DNA of 41,392 nt. Origin: Helochares maculicollis. Lineage: Eukaryota; Arthropoda; Insecta; Coleoptera; Hydrophilidae. Shown here piece after piece: positions 11,001 to 21,270 of this stretch. A program made the translations under genes and the position numbers. The stretch lies in assembly GCA_033557835.1 (NCBI GenBank), contig JAWQRO010000361.1, forward strand, positions 1 to 41,392, written 5' to 3'. The notes beneath the pieces were generated by a model. The model had not been told where the DNA came from, did no database searches, and saw nothing but the letters and a program-made list of their open reading frames with translations. The first letter of the stretch is position 1. The number at the start of each line of letters is the position of its first letter.

Positions 11001-11565
11001 TGTTTTGTCCTAAATATTTCACTCACTTACATTTTGCTTGAACAGCCAAGGAGTTCTAATCGATATCTTGGTCTATTCCGGGTCGATAGTCCCAAATCCT
11101 GCCGATAATGACGGATTGAGCGTTTCAACAAGACTACAGAATTTTCTAATTTGCATTGAAATGTGCATGGCTGCCATCGCTCACCACTACAGCTTTTCTT
11201 ATGAGCCATACGTGCGTTCAGGGGCCACACAATCTTGCTGTAGTGCATTTTTGGCCATGTGGGATGTTTCCGACGTTCAAAGAGATATCCAGGAGCATTT
11301 AGGAATCGTTGGAAGTTCAATCAGTCGACGGATACGCGGCAGAAGCATGTATACTATAGCCAGAGGCGAAGATGAATATTCAACTTTGGTTCCTAGACCA
11401 GCAACGAGCGCCCCCACTATGGGTTTGTACCAGAACGACGAGCTAGTTTTTAATTACGGATCTACGGATAGCGGCTTGAGTAGCAAAGTTAGCGATCAAA
11501 CAAACGTCATAATTGTTAATGATGCAAGTAGTTCAAATGACAAAAAACATAACGTAGATTTATGA
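5077..11565 (+). CDS. TMEM184C: Transmembrane protein 184C homologue, four exons
   Basis: Exons are 5077-5376, 6968-7245, 9686-9892 and 11046-11565. They join in frame with GT-AG borders to give 434 residues, close to the vertebrate length of about 438. The family is a multi-pass membrane protein related to organic solute transporter alpha; its precise role is not established. Visible features are hydrophobic segments at about 17-38 and 51-73, the family motifs HYTQPKLQK, IIRILWMVPIYAL and RECYEAYVIYNF in exons 1-2, and LCCLPDW plus QYTVVRPVTT in exon 2. Exon 3 has FVAMYCLVMFYK, and exon 4 has ICIEMCMAAIAHHYSFSY, AFLAMWDVSD and a polar Ser-rich tail. The first ATG that stays open is at 5077, because an in-frame ATG at 5035 meets TGA. 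Transposon remnants fill introns 2 and 3, and an opposite-strand gene occupies intron 1. It converges with the TNPO3 gene. Confidence 0.93.
5698..5703 (-). terminator. Poly(A) signal overlapping the stop codon of the nested gene
   Basis: On the minus strand the last glutamine codon and stop (CAA TAA) followed by A make AATAAA. The hexamer thus overlaps the translation stop, which implies a very short 3' untranslated region if it is used. Confidence 0.55.
5699..6236 (-). CDS. Small secreted six-cysteine protein, nested antisense gene
   Basis: Two exons, 6236-6177 and 6070-5699, join in phase 0 through a 106-base GT-AG intron to give 143 residues. The first 20 residues (MMLKSSVLLIVLFALTFNNF) are a strong signal peptide that ends just before the intron. 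Cleavage is likely near VPTEA|ACPTG. The mature part, about 117 residues, is lysine-rich, predicted mostly helical, and has six cysteines at 27, 33, 74, 78, 85 and 127. The last four are in the arrangement KCYQLC, KSC and IKC. I do not recognise a family. The whole gene lies inside intron 1 of the TMEM184C-type gene on the other strand, with its own TATA box and poly(A) signal. Six cysteines suggest three disulphides. A role in haemolymph, gland secretion or defence is only a guess. Confidence 0.8.
6277..6284 (-). promoter_or_regulatory. TATA box of the nested secreted-protein gene
   Basis: TATAAATA on the minus strand lies 40 bases before the ATG at 6236. Transcription would start about 25-30 bases downstream, near 6250, leaving a short 5' leader. 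The position fits a compact, strongly expressed secreted-protein gene. Confidence 0.65.
6285..6967. other. Rest of TMEM184C intron 1
   Basis: AT-rich intron sequence between the promoter of the nested gene and exon 2. I see no coding frame, repeat or structured element in it. Confidence 0.5.
7261..7675 (+). mobile_element. Solo LTR with 4-bp target duplication
   Basis: A 407-base segment, 7265-7671, begins TGTTAC and ends GTTACA. It is flanked by the direct repeat GTAT at 7261-7264 and 7672-7675. TGT...ACA ends with a 4-base duplication are typical of Gypsy-type LTR retrotransposons. No internal retroviral-type genes are present, so this is a solo LTR left by recombination. It holds a TATAAA at 7461-7466 in the gene's orientation. 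It was inserted about 20 bases after the 5' splice site of exon 2 of the TMEM184C-type gene (donor at 7246). Confidence 0.75.
7870..8405 (+). repeat. 268-bp tandem duplication in intron 2
   Basis: Two diverged copies, about 7870-8138 and 8139-8405, share CTATAAAAATA, GGCATCACAATCAAA, AAAGAACATAAA and TACATCATACAT plus GCAAACTAA, in the same order. The offset between matching points is 268 bases. The short open frames here differ between the copies, so this is non-coding. The sequence after it (8405-9300) is AT-rich intron with no recognisable feature except a weak further pair of similar segments near 8530-8620 and 8770-8850. Confidence 0.7.
9308..9600 (-). pseudogene. Mariner transposase fragment (C-terminal half)
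   Basis: The minus strand reads WWDLDQICFELLKPGKAITAE, interrupted by a stop, then with a frame change the catalytic-end motif HPSYSPNIAPSDFHLFRSM and KHSLRDIHF. This corresponds to the mariner region WWDQ...YELLKPGETI ... HPPYSPDLAPSDYHLFRSM. The N-terminal DNA-binding half is absent, and stops and frameshifts show it is dead. It lies in intron 2 of the TMEM184C-type gene. Confidence 0.75.
10077..10967 (+). mobile_element. Internally deleted mariner element
   Basis: Inverted ends of about 22 bases share GATCAAAAAGTAAGGT. They begin TACTGTGATC on the left and, read inward, TACTGCGATC on the right. Each lies next to a TA, the standard mariner target duplication. The element is about 890 bases against a usual 1.3 kb. 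An N-terminal frame runs from ATG 10269 (MGDFAEQRTCIKFC) to 10529. It is followed by a deletion and then the C-terminal end: PCHTALVLRDFFAKNST, PQPPYSPD with a stop, APCDFWLF, and a final DYSDCFEDWKKIWQKC segment. The central part of the catalytic domain is missing and there are several stops, so it is a pseudo-element in intron 3. Confidence 0.85.
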
Positions 11566-11860
11566 TTGTATTATAAAAATAATGATTTTATCTTAACTAG
11601 GGAAATTAATTTTTTTTTTACCGATTTTGTAGTCTATACATACCATTACCAAATATTATGATTTTATAAAACACACTTTGCTTTTACTGGTATATTTATG
11701 TTACTGTGTTCATTAAGCCAACTGGTGACAGTTCTATTTAAAAGCCGTGCAACTAAAAATCGAGAAAATCAATGAATAGTATAAATATTAAAACGAATGA
11801 AAAATAAGTATAAATCAATTATTAACAGATAATGTGAAAATATTTAATAGAATGTAAGTA

Positions 11861-11866
11861 AATAAA
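11861..11866 (+). terminator. Candidate poly(A) signal of TMEM184C
   Basis: AATAAA about 300 bases after the stop codon, the clearest hexamer in this direction. Confidence 0.45.
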
Positions 11867-12419
11867 GCAGTGTGATAAATCTGTAGGGTAAAAAGCATTG
11901 TTTAAGTTGCTTGATTCTGAGTGATTAGAATTTATATTCGTTATACATTTACCATAGAAGTTAATCAGTTTGTGTTATATGTAAAGCTGTGATCTCTATA
12001 ACTTGTAAAAATTTTATATAATTAATTTAAGTGTATTATTACTTATACAATATGAAATATATTCTATAAAAACTGCAATTTGGGGTTTTAGCTGTTGATT
12101 TAGTACCAGTTTTTTCATAAAACCTCCCCTTTATCGTAGTACATTTTGCAACTGCGATTGTCAAAAGTAGCGTAGATATGAGTAAACTTTAAGAAATTAG
12201 ATATTTGTTTAGTCGTCGTGACTTATAATCTTACACAAGTCTAAATTTCTTACTCTTGTACCGACCACTTACCGTTGATGCCAGGAGAATATTTTATTTT
12301 GGTTTTACTTCGTTCAGTTGTAAATGGTAGGTTCTCATTAACAGCAGGAATGTTTTTTGACGACATGAAAATTCCCTGAGGTCAACGTGGCTATAAATCA
12401 GGGTGTAAATAACAACATT

Positions 12420-12425
12420 TTTATT
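12420..12425 (-). terminator. Candidate poly(A) signal of TNPO3
   Basis: AATAAA on the minus strand about 230 bases after the TNPO3 stop. Another lies at 12298-12293. Confidence 0.4.
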
Positions 12426-12650
12426 TTGTATATTCTTATGATATCTAAGTAAAATTAGTTTCAGAGTTACAATAACAATGTACACGATTCTGTTCAAAAT
12501 TTTGCTAATACTTCATTCTTCATAAAATCTGGACTTGGTTGATTCTGTGTCGAGTAGAATTATCATTAGAGTCATTTTAGAAAATTTACAAAGTGTCATG
12601 AACTCGGCACATCAAATTCGTAAAAATGTACACAAATAAAACACGATACA

Positions 12651-15600
12651 CTAACGGTAAAGTCTTGTTAAATCTTTGAGGGCATGCGATACAGACTTTG
12701 AAGTATCAGATCTGCAAAGAAAAAGCATCTCATTAGTCTCTGCCAAAACTAAGCAATTGAAACGTAGAAATTACGACAAATTTACTTATTTACCTTATTA
12801 AAGATATATGAATATCTGTTAATTGTTGTGGTGCCACGGTGATCAGACCTCCATTTGTTTCTTTAGGTAGACTGTCTAGAGCGGATATAAGCCACCTGTT
12901 AGTTGTTTCCCTATCGGTGTCAAGGAGCTCGACTAGAACATCGCTAACTTCCGAAAGCATATACGTGTGTAAATAAAAAACACTGGCGTGGATCAGAGTA
13001 GACACCAGTTGTTGACCGTATTCTCCCAAAATACTTGACACAATTTGCTTTCTCTCCTCGAAATCTGGCTGCGTTTTACCACTTTTTCCCGCACTGATTA
13101 GATCACAAAGAAATTTCATAACAGAAGTGTTCGCTTCTTTGTTATCCAAAGTAGCTGCAGTAAGAGCACACTGCACTATGTGTGGCACAGATGAGCTACG
13201 GAGGAAAGCCAGGGGCGCCCTCTGCACAAATCTAGCACATAATCTAAAAAAATCGTCGACAGTATCGGGGTTGTTCCGCAGGCCATTCTCTTCCCTTAAG
13301 GTCATAAACGTAGGTTCTACGACCGCCTGGAGCATGTTGAGCAATCCAGGAACACAAACATCGTCAGTTGCGTACTCGTCAACCATAATGCTAGCTAGAT
13401 ACAAGAAACAAGAATGTTTATGCATTTGGTAAATTGTAATGACCTGCATAACTAGACTTTCGAGAATTTCTTTGATCTGTTGACTGACACAGCGCAGCAT
13501 AAACCTTACACACCTACACGCCCTTTCCATTATTCTTAGGCTAGCTTTATATTTATCCAAAGCTAACGATACAACTGGCCAAACTTCCAGGACAACTTCC
13601 CGGCATGGATTCTCTTCACCTGAAATGTAAAATTGCGATTACCTTTAAATGTTTATCTTTTGAGGCCTCTCTTAAATAGTCGCAGGTTGATTTGATTTGC
13701 CCGAACTGACAACCGATCGTTTTTTGCTCATAAACTGGATGAGTGATTCGAAACCGTTAAGAATTAAGAATGGTGGCAGTCTCTTTAGTATTAGTCAATA
13801 TAAAATTGGTTTTTAAATTAATTATAGGTTTGAGTATTTACTCATTATTTTAGCTCTAAATTGTGTTTTTTGTATAAACATGTAATATACCAAATATGGA
13901 AGTTTAAAAAGTCGTTTTGTTGTCAAGAGATGGCGCCTGAAATCTATTGAAGTAACGTTTGGAACCCAAAGTGCCATTTTTTAGGTAGTACTGGCCCGCA
14001 CTACAAAACGTCATATTTGTTTAATCATTTACGAGTTAGTCTTTCTCATGTTAAACGTCGAATTTTGAGCCAAGTAAAGAGCATTTGCGGCATGTAATGA
14101 TTTTCTTGTTCAATCAATAGAAAAAGGTGTCGTAAAGTCATCGAATTCTTGTAGAGACTTACGGCGATCTTGCTCCAACTGTCAAGACTTGTGAGTGCTG
14201 GTTTCAACGTTTCAAATATGGCGATTTCAATGTTAACGGCAAAGAACGTGTAAATTGACCAAAACAGTTTGAAGACGACGAATCACAAGCATTATTGGAC
14301 GAAGACGATACACAAACACAACAAATGATGGCGGAGCAGTTGAATGTCACTCGGCAAACCATTTCCGATCGCTTGAGAGCCATGAGGAAGATTCAAAAGG
14401 TTGGAAAATGGGTGCCACACAAACTGAACGAACGACAGATGGAAAGACACAAACTGAACGAACGACAGATGGAAAGACGAAAATCTGTGTGCGAAATGTT
14501 GCATTTACGCCGCAAAAGAAAGGGTTCTTTGCATCAGGCGATGAAAAATGGATAAAGTTTGAGAATCTCAGTCGTAAGAAATCTTGGATAACGCCGGGAC
14601 AACCATCAACAGCGAGTACGAAACTGAATCGTTTTCGGAGGGCGACAATGCTATGTGTGTGGTGGGATCAGAAAGCTTCTCAGGCCTAGCGAAACAGTTA
14701 ATACCGTCCGCTACCGACAATAAATGATCACTTTAAACCACGCATTGGTCGAAAAACGCCCAGAATAGGCTCAAAGATATGGTCATTCTGCAGCACGACA
14801 ACGCTTCTGCACATTCAGCCAAAGTGGTCAACGAAATGATTTGTTAGCTTGGTTGCGAACTCCTACCCCACCCGCTGTATTCACCAGACCTGGCGCCTCA
14901 TGATTATCACCTCTTCTCATCGATGGGACACCCCCTGGCTGAGCAACACTTCAAGACTTCCGAGGATGAACAAAAATGGCTCAATGAATGGATATCAATG
15001 AAAGATGAAGGTTTCTTTTGGAAATGCTGTGGGTAGTGGGATCAGAAGGCTTCTGAAACTCGACGAAACAGTTAATACCGTCCGCTACCAACAACAAATG
15101 ATCAATTTAAACCACGCATTGATCGAAAAACGCCTAGAATGGGCTCCAAGACACGGCAAAGGCATTCTGCAGTATGACAACGCTCCTGCACATTCAGTTA
15201 AAGTGGTCAACGAAATGATTTGTTCGCTCGGTTGCAAACTCCTACCCCACCCGCCGAATTCACTAGACCTGGCGCCTTCCGATCATCACCTCTTCTCATC
15301 GATGGGACACGCACTGGCTGAGCAACACTTTAAGGCTTTCGGGGATGTACAAAAATAGCTCGATGAATGGATATCAATGAGAGTTGAAGCTTTCTTTTGG
15401 AGTGGTATCCATAAATTGCCCGAGAGATGGATAAAATGTGTAAAAAGCGAGGGCCAATACTTTGAATAGAAACTGTTTTACCGTTGTTCTTCAATAATTG
15501 CGAATTTTTCATTAAAAAAACGACATTTTAAGCTTGCGCACCTGATATAAGACTGAACTTAGCAGTAAATAGAAAAACAAATTTGAATTCAATAGTTTCT

Positions 15601-18600
15601 GAACTGAGCATTCTTTAAAAATACCCCCCACTCTTTTAAAAATGGTACCAGAATATTTGCTTTGTTGTTACCTTTACAATACTTCTCTCGTAGAACCCTT
15701 AGCCCTTATTAACGACTCAACTAATCTACAATCTTCCCTTAATGCTAATTTCTTATAGCAAAAGCAGTTTTGTAATGATAAGAAAATAATGGAAGGCATT
15801 GTAAATAATGAAATGATTGATTTCAAGTTGATTTTTAGCTTCGTATATAAGTTTTTTAAGTAGTTATATAACTCCCCTGATGTTTATGTTACATGCACGT
15901 ATATGGGAATGTTGAGTGGTATTCTTTTAAATTGAACGATTGAAAAATATCAGAATTGCAATTGGAATGGGCCCACTTTAGTTATAATAGGAAACGTTTT
16001 TGTTAATCTATGCCTGAAAAGTATTGCAAAACTCGTGACTTTAAAATGGTTGTAATTGAAAACAACTTACCCTCGGCAACATGGACAACAACATATCTGA
16101 AAACTGTAGCAAGCCTATCGAGCCAAATAATAGGATCTGTTTTGGTGCCCCTAACAGGGGCTATGTCCTTTTCAATAATCATGTGCATCTGTTTTACTTG
16201 AATTCCACAAATCTCCTTCATCGCTCTACTGATGTCTCCACGAGGCATGCAGCAAACAATCGCACACATTCCCTTCATCATTCCTATAATTGCACTGGTA
16301 GAAAGTGCAAAACTGTCGACCTTAAACAAAGAAGAAATACAGTTCTAGTAACATTAGAAACACAAAAAGTAATCAACACTGCAAATATTGTCATAGGTTA
16401 GCCATGTTATTTTAAAAAAATTACTTTGTAAGCTGTAAAAATAAATCATCAATTACCTGTTCTAAAATTTGAATTAAAACCGGCATGTGCCTTGTCATAT
16501 GCTCATTGCAGGCAGCACAGATATTCTGAACGGCCGGAGCCGCCGCCGCAGCCAGTCCTTGCTGAGGCAAGCAGCAAACAAGGAAATTTAATATTGGTTC
16601 CAAGGACGCTGGATGCTGCTCTATCCATTCGCATAATTCACCCAAGAGCATGATGGAAGTATGCCTTACGGCAATGTGAGTGTTTTCTGGAAGATTTAGG
16701 ATTGCTTCCACCACTTTAGGTACGACTTCGTTTTCTGTAGGTAAAACACTTTTCGCAACGGCTTGCATAATAAAAAGCGCCGCTTCGTTCGAATCCCAAG
16801 TGACTCCGGGCGTTTGCAGATTTAAAAACATTTGCCTAAACAAACTACTGCTGCCAACTATAAACACCATATCCCGAACAAGGTCCGACACCTTCAGCCG
16901 AAAGTCTTTAAAGTCGTCACCATCATCTAAAAGACCCTCGTGGTCAGGTTCCATTTGGCAATGCCTGCATAAGGCATACACTAGCCTTTCTACAAATGGC
17001 TTAAAAGTATCAGTCACGGCTTTATCGTTTTTTTGATAGAGCTCCTCGCTTAACAAATACCATAAGTTAAACGTTATTTCAGCTACTTCATAGTCATGAT
17101 GGCCGACGCACATTAGGCATAAATCTAACATTTTAAAAAGATAATGGGGCGCGACTTCATTCGTACATTGATCTATCAGGGTGATAGTACAGCTCTCCCC
17201 GAGTTCTGTAAATAACCTTGCATAGTTCATTGACTTTTCTTGATCTTCATTTCCGACCGAAAGGTGGTAGGGTACTTCGAGATTAACGATGCCGTTGAAT
17301 AAATACAGTTCAAATTCCTGCTTGTGGTTGTTGTTTTCCAAATTAATAAGCAAGGTACATATGCAATCCGTAGCTGCATCATGCAAAGAACCCGCGACCT
17401 GCTTGTTATCTCCACTATCTGGCCTGTAGCTAAGTATGCTAAATGCTTTGGTAATAACCAAACTGTTAGCTGGGTTAGAATAAGGCAAGGTACCCAACGA
17501 TATCCAAGAGGTAAAACAACGCAGGACTCGGGTGATAATATGGACATTTTCATGCAAACTTCCTGAGCCGTAAGTGTTGCAACAGTGTGTAAGGAACTCG
17601 TGAACAGTTGGCGAACAACTTTTTAAATCTTCCGAGATTTCAATTCGCCTATTTTCTCCTAGCCTAACTGACCTCGATTCATATTCTTCCGGAAGAACAG
17701 TCAGAATTTCCAAAAGTGGCCACAAGTTGGATTGCGATAATTTGTTAATCAAATCTAGGGTTGCTCCTTTCCATGAAGCCATTTGCAGCGCTAAATCGGC
17801 AAGGGCTACACAAAGCTGAGTAACTATTACAGAATTTGTCTCTTCCGTTATTTGGCTTATGTGGTTTAATAGCGAGTCTCGTAAAGATGCGTGTGCATTC
17901 TGCGGCAGCTCGTGGAAAGACTGATGAATTTTCGTTCGCATTGTCTGCGCTGCAAAGTAACATGATTCCAGGTCCCTTTTGTGATGTAAAAGTTCATCAG
18001 CGATTGTCCAAGCATGTACCTGAAACAAACAAACAGACAATTTGCAAGAGCGTCATTTGCAATTTACAGACTAACAAGTTTTCAAAAAATAGCGTTATAT
18101 TATAATTGCATTGTTTCTAAAATTGTACATTTATTCTTACAGCATCAAAGTTAATTTCAAATCGGGTAGAGAATTTAATTTTCTTAAAGTTTTTTATTGA
18201 CTATTAATACAAATATACAACATATGGTATGGACACAGAACTATTGTCCCTGATCTAGCAGAGCATTTATAGTATGGTTGTGCAAGAGTAATATACACAA
18301 AATTTTGTCCCTGATTTATAGATTTCGTTTCTGTAGAGGTGCAAAACTACTAGATTCTTAATACCTTACGCCCTTCTATAAGCAATTGTTGAAAGTTTTA
18401 AGCGGGTTAACTTTCTCTATGCGGGATGATTTAACCTGAGACACAAAGCACTGCTCATTGAGTATATAACGTGAAAGCATATCCTGAATAATTGAGGATT
18501 AATAAAGAAATTTTAGGATCATTATACGTGGTTCAATTTTGAAATAAAATCTATTCGGTAACTACAAGATACTTCAAAAACCTAACCTTACATTTTAGAA

Positions 18601-18812
18601 ACATCAACATTTTAGACGAATCAGTAGCTCGTAAATTAACTTTGGTATCAATTTTTGGTACTGAAACTTAGCTACATAATGGGGCCAATACTTACAGATT
18701 TTTGTAGGTCTCCTAACCACTGGGAGGCCCTTTCTTTTTCGGTGGAGTTTGGGTTATTGTATAAAGCTGAAACAGCAAGATATACGTAATCCAAGCTCGG
18801 TTTCTGTTCCAT
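12651..18812 (-). CDS. TNPO3: Transportin-3 (SR-protein importin), five exons
   Basis: Exons in order are 18812-18696, 18019-16457, 16320-16071, 13619-12794 and 12711-12651. All join in frame with GT-AG borders to give 938 residues (human about 923). Transportin-3 is an importin-beta family HEAT-repeat receptor that carries phosphorylated SR splicing factors into the nucleus and releases them on RanGTP. Family motifs run throughout: ERASQWLGDLQ in exon 1, SCYFAAQTM, SWKGATLDL, LEILTVLPEE and HCQMEPDHEG in exon 2, WLDRLATVFR in exon 3, CFLYLASIMVDEY and LPKETNGG in exon 4, and ALKDLTRLYR at the C terminus. The arginine-rich helix that binds RS-domain cargo is kept at about 676-686, with Arg at 676, 679, 682 and 686 in human spacing. 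Exon 1 is 677 bases upstream of exon 2 and was found by homology. Intron 3 holds a mariner element. Confidence 0.96.
14418..14477 (+). repeat. 30-bp in-frame duplication inside mariner transposase
   Basis: A 30-base unit containing CAAACTGAACGAACGACAG is present twice in tandem and encodes HKLNERQMER twice. The unit is a multiple of three, so the frame is kept. It lies in the linker after the DNA-binding region. Confidence 0.9.
14660..15410 (+). repeat. About 375-bp tandem duplication inside mariner
   Basis: The segments 14660-15030 and 15034-15410 are diverged direct copies sharing GTGGGATCAGAA, GAAACAGTTAATACCGTCCG and ATGGATATCAATGA in order. Offsets between matching points are 374-379 bases. 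The copies differ enough that the duplication is not recent. Confidence 0.85.
18020..18695. other. TNPO3 intron 1
   Basis: AT-rich intron of 676 bases between the 39-codon first exon and the large second exon. I see no gene or repeat in it. Confidence 0.6.
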
Positions 18813-19366
18813 TCTTCAAGATGTTGGATTGACGCTACTTAAAAACGAACAGAAACCAGTAATTTTTTATTGTACATTATTTTCAATTTGTGCTGTTTTA
18901 TGCGGAGCTGTCATAAGCTTTGATCAAAAACTAAAATTTGTCTGCCATGAAAGTACTACCAACTTGAAGAAAAATCACTAGTGCTACCAATCACTGTTAA
19001 TTTTGGTAATTTTTAAATTTTCATGTACATCTCAAACCGACGCGAAACCGAAAACATCGTTTCTCCCAGGAAACCATGTTTCTAGACACCAAGTTGTTTA
19101 CGCCAAAATCAACCAAAACATGAATAAAACAACAAACCCAAATACTGACAAGTTTTTAAATACGCACTCGCTAAATTTGGCCACGGTCAAACACCCAGTA
19201 TTTAATGCTAACAAGTCCTCTTTTTTGGTCCCATCATGACTAACGACTAACAAGACCTACAAACTGCACATTTCAAAATTGAAGTTGTCAAAATTCCAAT
19301 GATTCAGTATGCAAAGTAGAATATTGACTTCCTGGCCGCTTAAAGTCGAGCTCTTATTGACAGGCG
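18813..19366. promoter_or_regulatory. Shared divergent promoter region, TNPO3 and STK33-like
   Basis: The two start codons face away from each other across 554 bases. No TATA box is evident. A 78-codon open frame at 19003-19239 (containing HVSRHQVVYAKINQN) ends in TGA and could be chance or an upstream exon. A good 3' splice site, TCTTATTGACAG, ends at 19363, three bases before the assumed kinase start. The kinase transcript may therefore begin in an upstream exon within this region. Confidence 0.45.
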
Positions 19367-21210
19367 ATGCCAATCAACAGATCTAGCAGAAGTTGCTCGC
19401 TTACCAAAGACTTAGAAAACAGCAGAGTTAGCTCCTCCAGTAATAATATTTTGAGCAGAGAAAAGATCACACTAACCAAAAATAGTAGAAGTAATACAAA
19501 GCTCAGAAGGGTAGACCATGTGAAAATTAGTGACATTAATGAACTAATGATTAAATATTCAATAGGGCCCGAGATCGGAAAAGGCGCTTTCGGCGTCGTG
19601 GTCAAAGTAGTCGATAAGTTTACGGAGAAAGCCTGGGCCATGAAAATCATCGAAAAAAATAAAAAGAAATCCAGAGAAATCAAAGCTTTGGAGCGAGAAA
19701 TTCAAATCCTCAAGCTTGTTAGCCACCCGCACATAATATATTTACAGAAAGTCTACGAATGCACAAATAAAATATTTTTGGTCATGGAGCTTTGTAATGG
19801 AGATCTATCGACAGAAATGAAAGTCAGAAAATTGTTCATTGAAACAGATGCCAGGCGTCTTGCTGAAGACTTGTTGAGCGCTGTCGCCTACCTCCATAAA
19901 AATGGTAGGTACGTAACTTTAAATTTTCTAAAAACTGAGAGTCTTACGTGCTGCTCTTCCTTTCAGATATAGTCCACAGAGATTTAAAATTAGATAATAT
20001 ACTTCTTGCTAAGAATCCGAGGGATTCTCAGGATAATTTATTTATAAAACTGACGGATTTCGGATTAAGCGTTATTAAAGGAGGGCGAGGATTGGACAAC
20101 ATGCTGAGGGAATTCTGTGGAACGTTGCTATATATGTGTAATTTTTTAGCTTTTTCCTATGTAATAATAATAATAATTAGTTTTTCATTAGTTTGAATAT
20201 TAACATGGACACTGCGATGCATCTCAATCTAATAGTGACTATTCAATTAGAAGTTTGACTAAACGACCTCTTAATACAATAATATGTCTCTGATGGCTGA
20301 TTTAATTAATTTAGCAATTTGTATGCTGTAGTGTTTCATTACTTGTATTATTTTCTTTTAGTTATGCTGCTGACCCTTTCATTTCAACAACGCCATCTTA
20401 TTTTCATTATATGTTGCCTAGAACATGTTTGCTTTCTATTGCTTTTTGATAACTAAGCAACATATTTTTCATTTTTTAATCCAATTGCGCTAACCTAATT
20501 GATCAAGCAATTTTATTCAGTACAAGTGTTTTTAACCAAATTAGTGCATAATCAAAAAGTGGCGAACATCAAACTTCGTTAAAATTCATGTAGAATCATT
20601 TAAAATATCAACGTTAATGACATTCTAATTACATTAGAAATAGCAGCCTACGGTAACATTTATAACCTGATTTACACATCATATGCTGAGTTACATAGAA
20701 TAGTCTTTTTTATATTAATTAACCCCACGCTTCGATTTTTAGCCCCCGAATTGGTAACAAATAAGTCATATAGTCATCAATGCGACGTGTGGGCTTTAGG
20801 GGTGATTGTTTATGCGTTGTTGACGGGTGAATTCCCGTTTAAAGAATCAGACAAGTTCTCTTTGGTTGATCAAATTTGCAAGGAAGAAATCCCGATGGAA
20901 AACAATATCTCAGCACCTGCGAAAGATCTCCTTCTGAAAATGCTCCAAAAAGACCCTGCGGTCAGGATAACAGCACCCGAGGCCTTAGAGCACCCCTGGA
21001 TTAAAGGAAAAACTTTGAGCACAGATTTTTGTCCTGGGAATATAATAGAGCTGATGAAGAAATGGAAACAAGAAATGACGGTATTATTTCTCATTGTGGT
21101 CACTTCAAGTACCCAAATCTTACTTGTTCCAATTTTTCTAGAAACCTCAAACTCGGGCAGATGATGGCAGCTTATATGATATCCCCACATCAGTAAAAAC
21201 GCGAAAATAA
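19367..21210 (+). CDS. STK33: STK33-like serine/threonine protein kinase, four exons
   Basis: Exons 19367-19904, 19967-20137, 20743-21080 and 21142-21210 join in frame to give 371 residues. All kinase landmarks are present: glycine loop GKGAFG at 71-76, lysine in WAMK at 93, helix-C glutamate near 111 (LEREIQIL), HRDLKLDN at 183-190 and DFG at 210-212. They continue with CGTLLYMSPE at 230-239, then CDVWALGVIVYALLTGEFPF and the last-lobe HPWI. The order and wording (IVHRDLKLDN, YSHQCDVW, MKKWK) are closest to STK33, a CaMK-group kinase. STK33 is best known from vertebrates and linked there to cilia or sperm-tail structure. A short basic Ser-rich N terminus precedes the kinase domain and only about 35 residues follow it. 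The usual APE triplet is SPE. The true start could be in an upstream exon. AATAAA follows at 21265-21270. Confidence 0.88.
20138..20742. other. STK33-like intron 2
   Basis: A 605-base AT-rich intron. The donor GTAATT after the YM codons and the acceptor TTTTTAG were fixed by the reading frame across YM-S-PEL. Nothing else is recognisable. Confidence 0.6.
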
Positions 21211-21264
21211 ACAAAAAATGAAAATATTATGTATTTATAATATTTAATTATCATGTAATGTGGT

Positions 21265-21270
21265 AATAAA
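21265..21270 (+). terminator. Poly(A) signal of the STK33-like gene
   Basis: AATAAA 55 bases after the stop codon, before the WASHC3 start region. Confidence 0.6.

Larger units (their letters stand above)
11566..12650. other. Convergent 3' regions of TMEM184C and TNPO3
   Basis: About 1.1 kb of AT-rich DNA separates the two stop codons. It holds plausible poly(A) signals for both genes: AATAAA at 11861-11866 on the plus strand, and AATAAA read on the minus strand at 12425-12420 and 12298-12293. Nothing else is recognisable. Confidence 0.55.
13888..15547 (+). mobile_element. Mariner element with duplicated catalytic half, in TNPO3 intron 3
   Basis: Inverted ends of about 30 bases (left: ATGGAAGTTTAAAAAGTCGT; right, read inward: GCGCAAGCTTAAAATGTCGT) are flanked by TA. 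Inside is a transposase on the plus strand, antisense to TNPO3. The N-terminal part reads NVNGKERVN, DESQALLDEDDTQTQQMMAE and an HTH-like RQTISDRLRAM. It is followed by KRKGSLHQA and, in another frame, GDEKWIKFENLSRKKSWITP. The C-terminal half occurs twice in tandem (offset about 375 bases). The first copy has LPHPLYSPDLAPHDYHLF. The second, open at 15005-15358, has ILQYDNAPAHS and LDLAPSDHHLF, the mariner D,D34D motifs. Stops and frameshifts make the element inactive as it stands. Confidence 0.85.

Noticed and set aside
13127..13432. 101-codon plus-strand open frame.
   Set aside because: Antisense shadow of TNPO3 exon 4.
16680..17036. 118-codon plus-strand open frame.
   Set aside because: It lies exactly antisense to TNPO3 exon 2 and has no domain. 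The same holds for frames at 17324-17566 and 17836-18105.
19354..19683. 109-codon minus-strand frame with a hydrophobic, membrane-like composition.
   Set aside because: Antisense to exon 1 of the STK33-like kinase. The hydrophobicity reflects complementing lysine- and glutamate-rich codons.
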